A DNA stretch of 64,000 bases from Spongiibacter tropicus DSM 19543. GTDB taxonomy: Bacteria; Pseudomonadota; Gammaproteobacteria; Pseudomonadales; Spongiibacteraceae. Under the pieces are notes generated by a model, which ran no database searches, had not been told where the DNA came from, and saw only the letters and a list, made by a program, of their open reading frames with translations. Numbering within the stretch: the stretch's first letter is position 1; each line of letters begins with the position of its first letter. Position numbers and translations under genes: made by a program. Of this stretch, positions 55,448 to 63,738 are shown one piece after another. The stretch covers positions 186,001 through 250,000 of the forward strand of contig NZ_ATUS01000004.1 of NCBI RefSeq assembly GCF_000420325.1, written 5' to 3'.

Positions 55448-56899
55448 TTAGAACATTTCAAAATATTCTTTCTGCTCCCAGTCCGTCACTTCGCTGAGGA
55501 AGCGATCCAGTTCAGCCTGTTTGATCGTGGCGTAATAATTCACGAAGTTGTCGCCAAACTGCTCTCGATAAAAAGCACTTTCCTGAAAGTACAGCAGCGC
55601 CTGAAACAGGCTGCGAGGCAGTCGCTGTGCCGTGGAGTTATAGGGTTCCTCAACCGGTGCGGGCAGGGGATAACGCTGGTGAATTCCTGCCAGCCCCGAC
55701 AATACCTGTGAGGCAATATAGAGATAGGGGTTTGCCGCGGGTTCGCCGACACGGTTTTCGATGCGCGTTGCCGGGTCGCCCATGCCGCCGAGTACCCGCA
55801 ACATGGCGCCCTTGTTGTCGCGGCCCCATTGAATGCGATCGGGTGCGAGAGTCTGGGGGCGATAACGCTTGTAGGCGTTGATAGTGGGTGCGGCCAGAAT
55901 GCAGGAGGCGGAGGCGTGCTCAAGGAGACCGGATAAATAGGCCTTGCCGATGTCAGACAGGCAGTCGTCCGGGGTGTCGGGAATAAAGGCATTTTTGCCC
56001 GTTTTGCTGTCGATCAGGCTTTGGTGCAAATGCCAGCCGCTGGCAAAGGTGTTGGGAATATGCGGTCGACACATAAAGGTGGCGTGGTAGCCCAGTCGGG
56101 CGCAGACCTGCTTGATGGCACTGCGCGCCAGCACCGCACTGTCGGCGGTGGCCAAGCCCCGCTGTGGGCTGAACGTCAGCTCAAGCTGACTGGGACCAAA
56201 TTCGATTTCCTCTGAGCGCAGCGGCAGTTTCAGTGCCAGCAATGCCCGGCGAATTTCCCGGAATAGAGGTTCCAGCTCGTCGTAGCGAATTTCCGTGAGG
56301 TATTGATAACCCCGTTGCAGGGGAACCACCGACGGTGGAGTGCCGGGTTGCGTGCAGTCGTGAGCGGTCAGCGCGGTGTCCACGTTGCGAAACAGGTGGA
56401 ATTCCATTTCCAGACCGCTCATCAGCTCAAGGCCCTCGCCAGCCAGCTTACTCAGCGCACTGCGCAGACAGCGGCGAGTATCGTATTCCACTGGCTGGCC
56501 GTCGGGATAATACAGGTCGCAAAGAATCCAACCGGTATCGGGGGCCCAGGGCAGGCGACGAAATGTGCTGGGGTCGGCCACCATGATCAGGTCGGCAGCG
56601 CCGGCCAGCTTCTGGGTACCCATACCCGCGCCCGATTGCCACACTGGCATGGCGGTGCGGTGCGAGGTGTCCTTCAGAATCAGCGTGGAGGTCATGGTGC
56701 AGCCATTGACCAGTGTGCTGCCGATGGCATCGCCAATAATGGTTTTGCCACGGGTCAGACCGTGTTGATCGGCAAAAACAAAGCGCAGGACTTCAATATT
56801 GTCGGCCTGAATTCGGGCAACGACATCTTCCGCCTGGGCGATCTGGTCGCTGTTCCAGAGTCCGTGCCGGTCTACAAAACTGCCTGAGAGGGGAAGCAT
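55448..56899 (-). CDS. Glutamine synthetase-like ligase (gamma-glutamyl-amine type)
   Basis: 483 residues from the ATG at 56899 with GAGGAG 8 bases upstream; an ATG at 56914 overlapping the previous stop is possible. GS beta-grasp (VLRFVFADQHGLTRGKTI) and catalytic domain: SGLEMEFHLF, EFGPSQLELTF, RPHIPNTFASGWHLHQSL, NAYKRYRPQTLAPDRIQWGR and TRIENRVGEPAANPYLYIAS. This GS-III-like/PuuA group attaches glutamate to amines such as polyamines, isopropylamine or aniline. Pairing with a Rieske oxygenase recalls aniline degradation, where a glutamylanilide is the oxygenase substrate. Confidence 0.88.
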   Translation of the reverse strand: MLPLSGSFVDRHGLWNSDQIAQAEDVVARIQADNIEVLRFVFADQHGLTRGKTIIGDAIGSTLVNGCTMTSTLILKDTSHRTAMPVWQSGAGMGTQKLAGAADLIMVADPSTFRRLPWAPDTGWILCDLYYPDGQPVEYDTRRCLRSALSKLAGEGLELMSGLEMEFHLFRNVDTALTAHDCTQPGTPPSVVPLQRGYQYLTEIRYDELEPLFREIRRALLALKLPLRSEEIEFGPSQLELTFSPQRGLATADSAVLARSAIKQVCARLGYHATFMCRPHIPNTFASGWHLHQSLIDSKTGKNAFIPDTPDDCLSDIGKAYLSGLLEHASASCILAAPTINAYKRYRPQTLAPDRIQWGRDNKGAMLRVLGGMGDPATRIENRVGEPAANPYLYIASQVLSGLAGIHQRYPLPAPVEEPYNSTAQRLPRSLFQALLYFQESAFYREQFGDNFVNYYATIKQAELDRFLSEVTDWEQKEYFEMF

Positions 56900-56910
56900 A
56901 GTGGTGCTCC

Positions 56911-58230
56911 TCATTCTTGCCAGGGATCGTCAGCCCAGCCGGATTGCTGGCGGCGTTTCAAATCGCGTTCTTTCCAACAGTTCTGCCAGTCGTCGGCGGG
57001 GCCAATTTCATCAATGGCAACGGGGCCGCGAATCCGGGTCACATCGCTGCTCATCGGCAGGGCATCCTGGCTGTCGGCCTCGGCGGCGTCCATCGCTTTG
57101 AAGAGCATTCGCCGGTAGCGCATGATGCCGATATCTGAGCGCATCAACTGGTGCTTGCTGCGATCGGCGATGGGGCCGGGGGATTCCACCGCCCACTGGT
57201 CGTGAACATTGATGTCGTCACCCATGCCGGTATAGGTTTTATCGCGCTGTTCATCAGGGTTGTAGCCCCACTGGTTTTGCGGGCCGTATTTTGGCTTGTA
57301 ATCGGGTGGGGGGTTCATATCGATACGCTGGGCGCGCATCAGCTCCTTGTTCACCGGTTTGCCAAAACTGATAAACATCGAATACCAATAGCAGGATTCG
57401 TCATCGACCGGCACATGCCATTGGGCAATGACCATCTCGTTGCTCATTGGAATGACGATTGCATTCGGAAACAGCAGATTAGTGACCCGTACATGGGTGC
57501 TTTCCTCGGAGATTTCCCTGAGGGTTAGCAGACGAATCCCGAAGTCGGTTTCTTCTGCCCGGATTTCGGGGCAGTCAAACTCGCGCAGTACCTTGGTCAG
57601 CGGCATGCTGCTGTCGGCAGCTTCGTCGCGGAACTGGCGGCCGTAGGCCTCGTCCAGTGAGTCGTCGGCCAAAAAACGGTGCAAGAACGAGGCGTGAACG
57701 GGGTCGATGCCCACTTCCAGCGCCTGCAACCAGTTGCAGTACCACAGACCTTTGTAGGCAAAGACATGGCTGTCGGGGGCGGTGAAACAGTCCAGTGCGG
57801 GAAACGCGGGGGGCTCACCGTCGCCCAGATACGCGAAAATCACGCCGTTGCGCTCTTCGCAGGGGTAGGAGGGGTGTTTGACCAGTGTGTGCGTGTTTGA
57901 ACCGGCGGGTTGTGCCGGTTGCTCAAGGCAGTGACCCTTGCCGTCGAACAGCCAGCCGTGGAAGGGACAGCGCAGGCCATCTGCTTCCAGTCGGCCGTAA
58001 GACAGGTCGACACCGCGATGGGGGCAGAAACGCCCGGAGAGCCGGTATTCGCCGTCGGCGGCCTTGAACAGTACCAGTTGCTCGTTCATCAGGGTGACCG
58101 CTTTTACGGGGCGTTCGCTGTCGAGTTCTTCGGTGAGCGCCACGGGCTGCCAGTAACTGCGCAGCACCTTACCGGCAGCGGTTTCGGGGCCGGTTTCGGT
58201 AAGGCGGATATTCTCTTCGGGAGTCAGCAT
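56911..58230 (-). CDS. Rieske-type ring-hydroxylating oxygenase, alpha subunit
   Basis: 439 residues from the ATG at 58230; a start at 58266 would place the operator inside the gene. Rieske 2Fe-2S ligands CPHRG and CPFHGW (Cys69, His71, Cys88, His91), then the mononuclear iron site EVGIDPVHASFLHRF with two His. The layout follows the phthalate 4,5-dioxygenase/vanillate demethylase group, which hydroxylates aromatic rings or removes alkyl groups. No reductase gene is in the window. First gene of the minus-strand catabolic operon. Confidence 0.9.
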   Translation of the reverse strand: MLTPEENIRLTETGPETAAGKVLRSYWQPVALTEELDSERPVKAVTLMNEQLVLFKAADGEYRLSGRFCPHRGVDLSYGRLEADGLRCPFHGWLFDGKGHCLEQPAQPAGSNTHTLVKHPSYPCEERNGVIFAYLGDGEPPAFPALDCFTAPDSHVFAYKGLWYCNWLQALEVGIDPVHASFLHRFLADDSLDEAYGRQFRDEAADSSMPLTKVLREFDCPEIRAEETDFGIRLLTLREISEESTHVRVTNLLFPNAIVIPMSNEMVIAQWHVPVDDESCYWYSMFISFGKPVNKELMRAQRIDMNPPPDYKPKYGPQNQWGYNPDEQRDKTYTGMGDDINVHDQWAVESPGPIADRSKHQLMRSDIGIMRYRRMLFKAMDAAEADSQDALPMSSDVTRIRGPVAIDEIGPADDWQNCWKERDLKRRQQSGWADDPWQE

Positions 58231-58240
58231 GTCATTAATC

Positions 58241-58264
58241 CGAACATAAGTTTGAAATACGAAC
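58241..58264. promoter_or_regulatory. Candidate IclR-type operator before the Rieske gene
   Basis: CGAACATAAGT, 4 variable bases, AATACGAAC. The same 24-bp arrangement with only the four variable bases changed is at 61877-61900. It sits 11 bases upstream of the Rieske start and 115 upstream of the iclR start. Confidence 0.75.
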
Positions 58265-58378
58265 ATTGCCGAGTATAGGGACTGCCGCGCCGCGGCGCAA
58301 CAAGCAAGTTAGCGCTATCTGCCATATAGGATGTTTCGGGGCTTTGATGTAGTATGCGGACAATTGTTTAAATAGCGC

Positions 58379-59179
58379 ATGAGGGAACAAGCCTTGCCAG
58401 CCAATAAAAACGGAGATAACGAAAAGTCCAAGGACTTGGTGGGATCCTTGATTCACGGCCTGGGCGTGATCATGGCCTTTGATGCTGAAGACCCCGAGAT
58501 GACCCTGTCGCAAGTGGCAGAGAAAACCGGCATGAACCGGGCGGGAGCGCGGCGTTATCTGCTCACCCTGGCGCATTTGGGGTTCATTCATCAGGACGAC
58601 CGGATTTTTCGCCTGACACCCAAGGTGATGGAGCTCGGTTATTCCTATCTGTCCACTGTGCCGATCAGTTCCATTGCTCAGCCGTACCTCGACACCATTC
58701 GCGATATCACCGGTGAAGCGGTTGCTGTCGGCATTATCGACGGTGAGGATGTGGTTCATATTGCCAAGGCCAACTCCAAACGACTGATGGCGCCAACGCT
58801 GACGATCGGCAAACGCTTTCCCGTGATTTATGCCTCGGCCGGACGTGCCATGTTGGCGTTGAAACCCGACGCGGAGCGCGACGCGATTCTCGACAAGGCG
58901 GACTTTACGCCGCTGACCGACAAAAGCATTACCTCCCGTGAGGAGCTGGACAAAGAACTGGCCAAAATCCGCCGTCAGGGCTATGCACTGGTCGAGCAGG
59001 AAATCGAGCTGGGGGCGCGTTCACTGGCGGTCCCGGTCTACAACCAGGCCGGTGAAGTAGTGGCCGGCATCAATACCCTGACCAACGCCGCCATCGTCAG
59101 CAAAAAGCAGCTGGTGGATGAGTGCCTGCCAGTGATGTGGGATGCTGCGCAGGAAATCAAACGCGCCCTTGTTTCCTGA
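58379..59179 (+). CDS. IclR-family transcriptional regulator (PcaR-like)
   Basis: 266 residues. N-terminal winged HTH (MTLSQVAEKTGMNRAGARRY, LLTLAHLGFIHQDDRIFRL) and a C-terminal GAF-like effector domain (GEAVAVGIIDGEDVVHIAKA, RFPVIYASAGRAMLA, YALVEQEIELGARSLAVPVY) resembling PcaR/PcaU/PobR proteins that sense aromatic acids. Divergent from the Rieske operon. The nearby CGAACAT motifs are its likely sites. Not followed by a terminator I can see. Confidence 0.92.
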   Translation: MREQALPANKNGDNEKSKDLVGSLIHGLGVIMAFDAEDPEMTLSQVAEKTGMNRAGARRYLLTLAHLGFIHQDDRIFRLTPKVMELGYSYLSTVPISSIAQPYLDTIRDITGEAVAVGIIDGEDVVHIAKANSKRLMAPTLTIGKRFPVIYASAGRAMLALKPDAERDAILDKADFTPLTDKSITSREELDKELAKIRRQGYALVEQEIELGARSLAVPVYNQAGEVVAGINTLTNAAIVSKKQLVDECLPVMWDAAQEIKRALVS

Positions 59180-59271
59180 TGCCATGCGGGCCACTTTCGT
59201 GGCCCGTTTCATTGCTGAGGGCTGGAAAGCCCGCCAAGCAACACCTCGATAAAAGCCTCTTGTTTAATTTG

Positions 59272-59285
59272 CGAACATGTGTTCG
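59272..59285. promoter_or_regulatory. Candidate IclR-type operator before ridA
   Basis: CGAACA-TG-TGTTCG is a perfect dyad, followed by TAT, so that both strands read the half-sites GCGAACAT and ATACGAAC seen at the other two sites. It lies 36 bases before the ridA start. Confidence 0.7.
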
Positions 59286-59320
59286 TATAAAAAACAATTG
59301 TTTTTTGTATTGAGGTTGTC

Positions 59321-59698
59321 ATGAACGTTATTCACACCGAGCTGGCCCCCCAGGCGATTGGTCCTTATTCCCAGGCGATTGCCGTGAACGGCCTGGTTTT
59401 CGTCTCTGGGCAGATTCCCCTTGATCCTGCCAGCGGTGAGCTGCGGGAAGCTGATATTCACGTCCAGACAACGCAGGTATTCGAAAACCTGAAGGCGGTA
59501 CTGGATGCGGCGGGCAGCGATTTTTCCAAGATCGTTAAGCTGTCGATTTTTATGGTGGATCTTGCCGACTTCGCCATCGTGAACAGCATTATGAGTGAGT
59601 ACTTTACCGAGCCTTATCCGGCGCGTGCCTGTGTACAGGTGGCGGCCCTGCCCAAAGGGGCAATGGTCGAAGTCGAAGCGGTGGCAATTTCCGCATAA
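59321..59698 (+). CDS. RidA-family enamine/imine deaminase
   Basis: 125 residues, full length. [20 protein letters not shown] and the C-terminal [20 protein letters not shown] carry the conserved Arg (PARACVQV) and Glu of active RidA members, which hydrolyse reactive enamines or imines to ketoacids and ammonia. In a catabolic cluster RidA-like enzymes often perform a pathway deamination (as RutC in uracil use). Begins the RidA-permease-MBL operon. Confidence 0.92.
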   Translation: MNVIHTELAPQAIGPYSQAIAVNGLVFVSGQIPLDPASGELREADIHVQTTQVFENLKAVLDAAGSDFSKIVKLSIFMVDLADFAIVNSIMSEYFTEPYPARACVQVAALPKGAMVEVEAVAISA

Positions 59699-59710
59699 GA
59701 GGACGGTGGC

Positions 59711-60514
59711 ATGATAGAACTTGCGTTGCTGATGGCCGTGTCGGGGCTCTTTGCGGGTGTGCTGAGTGGTCTGTTTGGCGTAGGGGGTGGCATTATTCTG
59801 GTGCCGGTGCTGGACTACGCACTCGGGTTTACCGAACTGAACCCGGTTTACCGTATGCATGTCGCCGTTGCCACATCACTGGCTGTGGTGATGTTTACCA
59901 CTTTTTCCTCGGCCTATGCCCACTACAAAAAGGGCTCGGCGGACCTGGCGCTGGTCAAGCGATGGGGCCTGTTTATCATGCTTGGCTCCCTGCTGGGGAT
60001 CGCTGCGGCGACGGTGAGCTCGAGCCAGTTTCTTTCCATCCTGTTTGGTGTGCTAACGCTGTTGGTGGCCCTGAAAATGCTGCTGCCAATGTCGGAGTGG
60101 CGCCTTGCCAACGCGGTGCCGACATCGCGCTTGTCTTACCTGATTCCCGCGGCGATTGGCGGCTTTTCAAGCATGATGGGTATTGGTGGTGGAACACTGG
60201 GTGTACCGACCTTGAACTTGCTTAACTTCCCCATGCAGCGTGCCGTGGGAACGGCGGCAGGGTTTGGCGTATTGATCAGTATTCCCGGCAGCATCGGTTA
60301 CATTGTGTCGGGATGGTCTGTTCAGGCGCTGCCGAGCGGCTATCTGGGGTATATCAACTTGATTGGTCTGGCGCTGGTGGCGCCGCTCGCGGTGGTGATG
60401 GCGCCCTTTGGCGCGCGTCTGGCACACCGCCTGTCGGCCAGACAGCTGCAACAGTTGTTTGGCGGTTTTTTGTTCCTCGTCGCAGCGAGAATGTTCATCA
60501 AGGTGCTGATGTGA
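59711..60514 (+). CDS. TauE/SafE (TSUP) family membrane permease
   Basis: 267 residues, about eight TM helices, with the duplicated glycine-rich motif GVLSGLFGVGGGIILVPVLD and later GGFSSMMGIGGGTLGVPTLN. TSUP members transport sulfonates, sulfite or other organic anions. Substrate unknown; position suggests uptake or export of a pathway compound. The stop overlaps the next ATG by one base. Confidence 0.88.
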   Translation: MIELALLMAVSGLFAGVLSGLFGVGGGIILVPVLDYALGFTELNPVYRMHVAVATSLAVVMFTTFSSAYAHYKKGSADLALVKRWGLFIMLGSLLGIAAATVSSSQFLSILFGVLTLLVALKMLLPMSEWRLANAVPTSRLSYLIPAAIGGFSSMMGIGGGTLGVPTLNLLNFPMQRAVGTAAGFGVLISIPGSIGYIVSGWSVQALPSGYLGYINLIGLALVAPLAVVMAPFGARLAHRLSARQLQQLFGGFLFLVAARMFIKVLM

Positions 60515-61812
60515 TGCGTGGCAGCATGCAGGTTGTGGGGCAGGCGCTGGTTGCCTGTGTTTTTGCGGGGGCATTGCTGCTGCTCAGTGAGAGCCTGCAG
60601 GCGGGAGAAAAATCGCCATTGAATCGCTTGCGGCCGCTGGATTCCCGTCCTGAACTGGATTCCGGTCAGGCACTCGGGCGAGCCTGTGTACCGGGCGAAA
60701 CCGTGGTCATGCGCGAGAATGTCGGTAAAGACAGCAGCTACTGGCGAGGGCTTCATCGCGGCCAGTTTGTTGTCTGCACGGGCAATAGCCGAAACGGCGA
60801 GTTACTGGTGGCCGACGGCCCCGGCCGCGTCTGGCAGTTGTCGCGTACGCAGGTCAATGCGACGCGCTTTTTTCCGGCTGAGTGGACGGCCTACGATCGG
60901 GATTATCTGGTTTGGGCCTACGATAGAAATACGCTGATTTTCCGAGAGAGTCTGGCCAATAGTTTCGAAGGTAACTTCTTTTACCTGCTGCTGGACGACG
61001 ATGGGGAAGGGCGACTCAACGGGGCCTTGCTGATTGATTCAGGCACGGGCTACGCCAATCTTCGCCCCTACATTGCGCCCCTGATTGGCAGCTCGCCGTT
61101 GACGGTCGTCAATACTCACAGTCACTGGGATCACTTCGGTGGCAATCGCGACTTACAGTCGCTGCCCAATGTCCGCTTTTATGGCTATCAACCGGATGGC
61201 CGCTATGAGCCGTTTCCCCAATATCCCCGGTACAGCGTCGATGCCCTGTTCGACGGCGAAGAGGAGTCCGTCCACCGTGAGCTAGGCATTGGCAAGCGGC
61301 GGGTAACAGCGCTGAAAATTCCCGGCCATACGGGAGACTCGATAGCCCTGTATGACGCCCGCGAACAGTTGCTGTTTACCAGCGATACCGTTTGTCCCTG
61401 TCTGCTGTTCATCGAAGACTGGTCGGCCTATTTACAGAGTGCGGCACTGCTCAAGCGCTTTGTGGCGGAGAACCCGGTCAAATGGCTGCTGGGCGGCCAT
61501 CTTGAAATGTCGCGGCCCAAGGCGGACAACCGCCAGCACGAGTATTTTTATTTCGGCAGCAACAGCCATCGCGATGAGCACGCCTTGCAGCTTCCGCTGT
61601 CGTATCTGGCGCTGGCCGAGCGCGAGGTCAAACGGGTGCTTGCCGACGCCGATGATCAGGGGCCGCGTTACGATGCGCGGCGCATTGATAAACCGTTTCA
61701 CGACGTGCCGATGGTGCCCGTGCCATTCCCCGGCATTCCCTCCTATTACCGGGACGATGCCAATCGTCTTGTCGATATTCTCCGCCAGCGCCACGCCAGC
61801 GACGAGCGCTGA
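60514..61812 (+). CDS. Secreted metallo-beta-lactamase-fold hydrolase
   Basis: 432 residues from ATG 60514 (TGATG overlap with the permease gene). Signal-like N-terminus (ALVACVFAGALLLLSESLQA). A family-specific N-terminal domain of about 150 residues precedes an MBL domain with HSHWDH (His202, His204, Asp206, His207), later HTGDS, FTSDTV and GGHLEM, the usual di-zinc ligands. The substrate is unknown; lactone, ester or amide hydrolysis in the periplasm is possible. Last gene of the operon. Confidence 0.85.
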   Translation: MRGSMQVVGQALVACVFAGALLLLSESLQAGEKSPLNRLRPLDSRPELDSGQALGRACVPGETVVMRENVGKDSSYWRGLHRGQFVVCTGNSRNGELLVADGPGRVWQLSRTQVNATRFFPAEWTAYDRDYLVWAYDRNTLIFRESLANSFEGNFFYLLLDDDGEGRLNGALLIDSGTGYANLRPYIAPLIGSSPLTVVNTHSHWDHFGGNRDLQSLPNVRFYGYQPDGRYEPFPQYPRYSVDALFDGEEESVHRELGIGKRRVTALKIPGHTGDSIALYDAREQLLFTSDTVCPCLLFIEDWSAYLQSAALLKRFVAENPVKWLLGGHLEMSRPKADNRQHEYFYFGSNSHRDEHALQLPLSYLALAEREVKRVLADADDQGPRYDARRIDKPFHDVPMVPVPFPGIPSYYRDDANRLVDILRQRHASDER

Positions 61813-61876
61813 TACGAGCGTGTGCAATCTGCTGGCATTGTCATGTGGATACGCGTCGAAGTCGTGTTGCTTATTG

Positions 61877-61900
61877 CGAACATAAGTGCATAATACGAAC
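61877..61900. promoter_or_regulatory. Candidate IclR-type operator before carbamate kinase
   Basis: CGAACATAAGT, four bases, AATACGAAC: same motif as 58241-58264, in the same strand sense, 49 bases before the arcC-like start. Confidence 0.75.
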
Positions 61901-61948
61901 TTAATCCTTGTTGAAGTGTTCACGCAGTTCCGTGGACCGGGAGAGTAT

Positions 61949-62866
61949 ATGAAGTTGTTAGTTGCACTGGGCGGAAACGCGCTACTGAAGCGGGGAGAAT
62001 TTCCCAGCACATCGTCTCAGCGGGAAAATACGCGTATGGCCGCCCGTGCCTTGGAAAAGATCGCGCGCGAACACCAGTTGATTCTCAGTCATGGTAATGG
62101 CCCGCAAGTGGGTCTGCTGGCAATGCAAGCCGAGTGCTACGCGGGAGCAGAGGCCTATCCCTTTGATGTGATGTGTGCCGCGACTGCCGGCATGATTGGC
62201 TACATGATCGAGCAGGAGCTGGGCAATCTGCTGGGCTACGACGTGCCCATTGCTACGCTGCTGACCCGGGTGGCCGTGGACCCCGACGATCCCGAGTTCA
62301 GTGCGCCTACCAAGTTTGTCGGTACCGCTGTGGATGATGATGAAGCCGAGACGCTGAGCAACGCCCATGGCTGGCAGTTTCGTCGCGACGGCGACAAGCT
62401 GCGTCGCGTTGTGCCGTCACCAACACCACAGCGCATCATCTGGCACCGTCCCATTCGCTGGCTGTTGGATAATCACGCGGTTGTGATCTGTGCCGGCGGC
62501 GGTGGCATTCCTGTCGTGCATAATACCGAGGATGACAGTTACCGCGGCGTGGAGGCTGTGATTGATAAAGATCGTGCCTCCGGCCTGCTGGCCAGTGAGA
62601 TTCCTTCCGATATGTTTGTGATTGCCACCGATGTCGATGGCGTTTATCTCGATTACGGCACCGATCGCCAACGGGTGCTGCGGCGCACTACGCCTGCCGA
62701 ACTGGACGCGCTGAATTTTTCCAGTGGCTCTATGGGGCCGAAAGTGGATGCTGCCTGCCTGTTTGTAAGGCGCACCGGCAAACCGGCGGTGATCGGCTCG
62801 CTGGATCATATTGCCGACATCGTGGCCGGAACCAGTGGTACCTGGATCGAGCCCGATGCCGACTGA
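61949..62866 (+). CDS. arcC: Carbamate kinase-like enzyme
   Basis: 305 residues from ATG 61949 with GGGAGAG upstream. Amino-acid kinase fold: MKLLVALGGNALLKRGEFPS, LILSHGNGPQVGLLAMQAEC, CAGGGGIPVV, VIDKDRASGLLASEIPSDMF and FSSGSMGPKVDAACLFVRRT match ArcC/AllK. It makes ATP from carbamoyl phosphate. No ArcA or ArcB is present, so it probably ends a catabolic route that yields carbamoyl phosphate. It overlaps the DUF2877 gene by 11 bases. Confidence 0.92.
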   Translation: MKLLVALGGNALLKRGEFPSTSSQRENTRMAARALEKIAREHQLILSHGNGPQVGLLAMQAECYAGAEAYPFDVMCAATAGMIGYMIEQELGNLLGYDVPIATLLTRVAVDPDDPEFSAPTKFVGTAVDDDEAETLSNAHGWQFRRDGDKLRRVVPSPTPQRIIWHRPIRWLLDNHAVVICAGGGGIPVVHNTEDDSYRGVEAVIDKDRASGLLASEIPSDMFVIATDVDGVYLDYGTDRQRVLRRTTPAELDALNFSSGSMGPKVDAACLFVRRTGKPAVIGSLDHIADIVAGTSGTWIEPDAD

Positions 62867-63734
62867 AGGCTTGCCACTGCGCATTCGTAGCCTCGGTGAC
62901 CTGGCGCATCGCCAACTGGCCGAGCCAGGCATTCGCCTTCAGGTCGCCGCAGTTTTCGACCGCGTGGTGTATCTCAGTTGCGAGCCGCGCGATGCGGTCG
63001 TCGATTTCCCGCACCCGGGAATGGTAGTGCTTAGCCATCCGGATATTCCACCGGGCCCCTTGAATATCACCTTGAATCGCTGGCCGGACTGGTCTGCGCT
63101 TGCCGTGCATGATCGGGTGCAGAGCGATTCTCATGCACTGAATTTGTGCGGTCATCAATTGGTGCATGCCGGGCTGCCATTGTGGGGCTCTTGCCCGGAT
63201 TGGCAGAGCCTGCCGCCCATCGGTGGTCTCGCGGACGCACTGCACGTCGGCGTGTCAGAGTGCGAACACAGCTCGGCGTTTTTGGCGCTGCTTTATGGCA
63301 GCGAAACGCTGTCGACGTCCCGGTTGGGGAGAACACTGGACCGGCTGGGTGAGGGGCTGTTCGCCTCAGACGAGCGGCTGGTAAGGCAGGGCGCCGAAGA
63401 GCTGGCGGGCTTGGGCAGGGGGCTCACTCCCGCTGGGGATGACTTTCTCTGCGGGCTGATGGTGGCACTGTGGTATCGCGGTCTGGCCGCTCAAACGCCG
63501 GTTTGCAACTGGCTGTACTCCTCCGCAGCACCGCGTACTACGCGGTTGTCGGCCGCGTTTCTGAGCTGTGCGTCCGTTGGCGCCCTCAATCAGAGCTGGC
63601 TGGACTTTGTTCAGTGGCTGCCCGATTTTAGTGCAGAGCACTTGTCGGGCAAACTCGCACCGCTACTGGCAGTGGGACATAGCTCGGGGGCCGATATGCT
63701 GGCGGGCTTTGCCTGGGGGCTAAAGCCCGCGTAA
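62856..63734 (+). CDS. DUF2877 protein (AllH-like)
   Basis: 292 residues from ATG 62856, overlapping arcC. The family signatures LAGLGRGLTPAGDDFLCGLM and LLAVGHSSGADMLAGFAWGL are clear. DUF2877 includes AllH, reported as part of the oxamate carbamoyltransferase AllFGH that feeds carbamoyl phosphate to carbamate kinase in allantoin degradation. AllF/FdrA and AllG partners are not in the window, so the exact reaction here is open. Confidence 0.85.
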   Translation: MPTEGLPLRIRSLGDLAHRQLAEPGIRLQVAAVFDRVVYLSCEPRDAVVDFPHPGMVVLSHPDIPPGPLNITLNRWPDWSALAVHDRVQSDSHALNLCGHQLVHAGLPLWGSCPDWQSLPPIGGLADALHVGVSECEHSSAFLALLYGSETLSTSRLGRTLDRLGEGLFASDERLVRQGAEELAGLGRGLTPAGDDFLCGLMVALWYRGLAAQTPVCNWLYSSAAPRTTRLSAAFLSCASVGALNQSWLDFVQWLPDFSAEHLSGKLAPLLAVGHSSGADMLAGFAWGLKPA

Positions 63735-63738
63735 ACGT

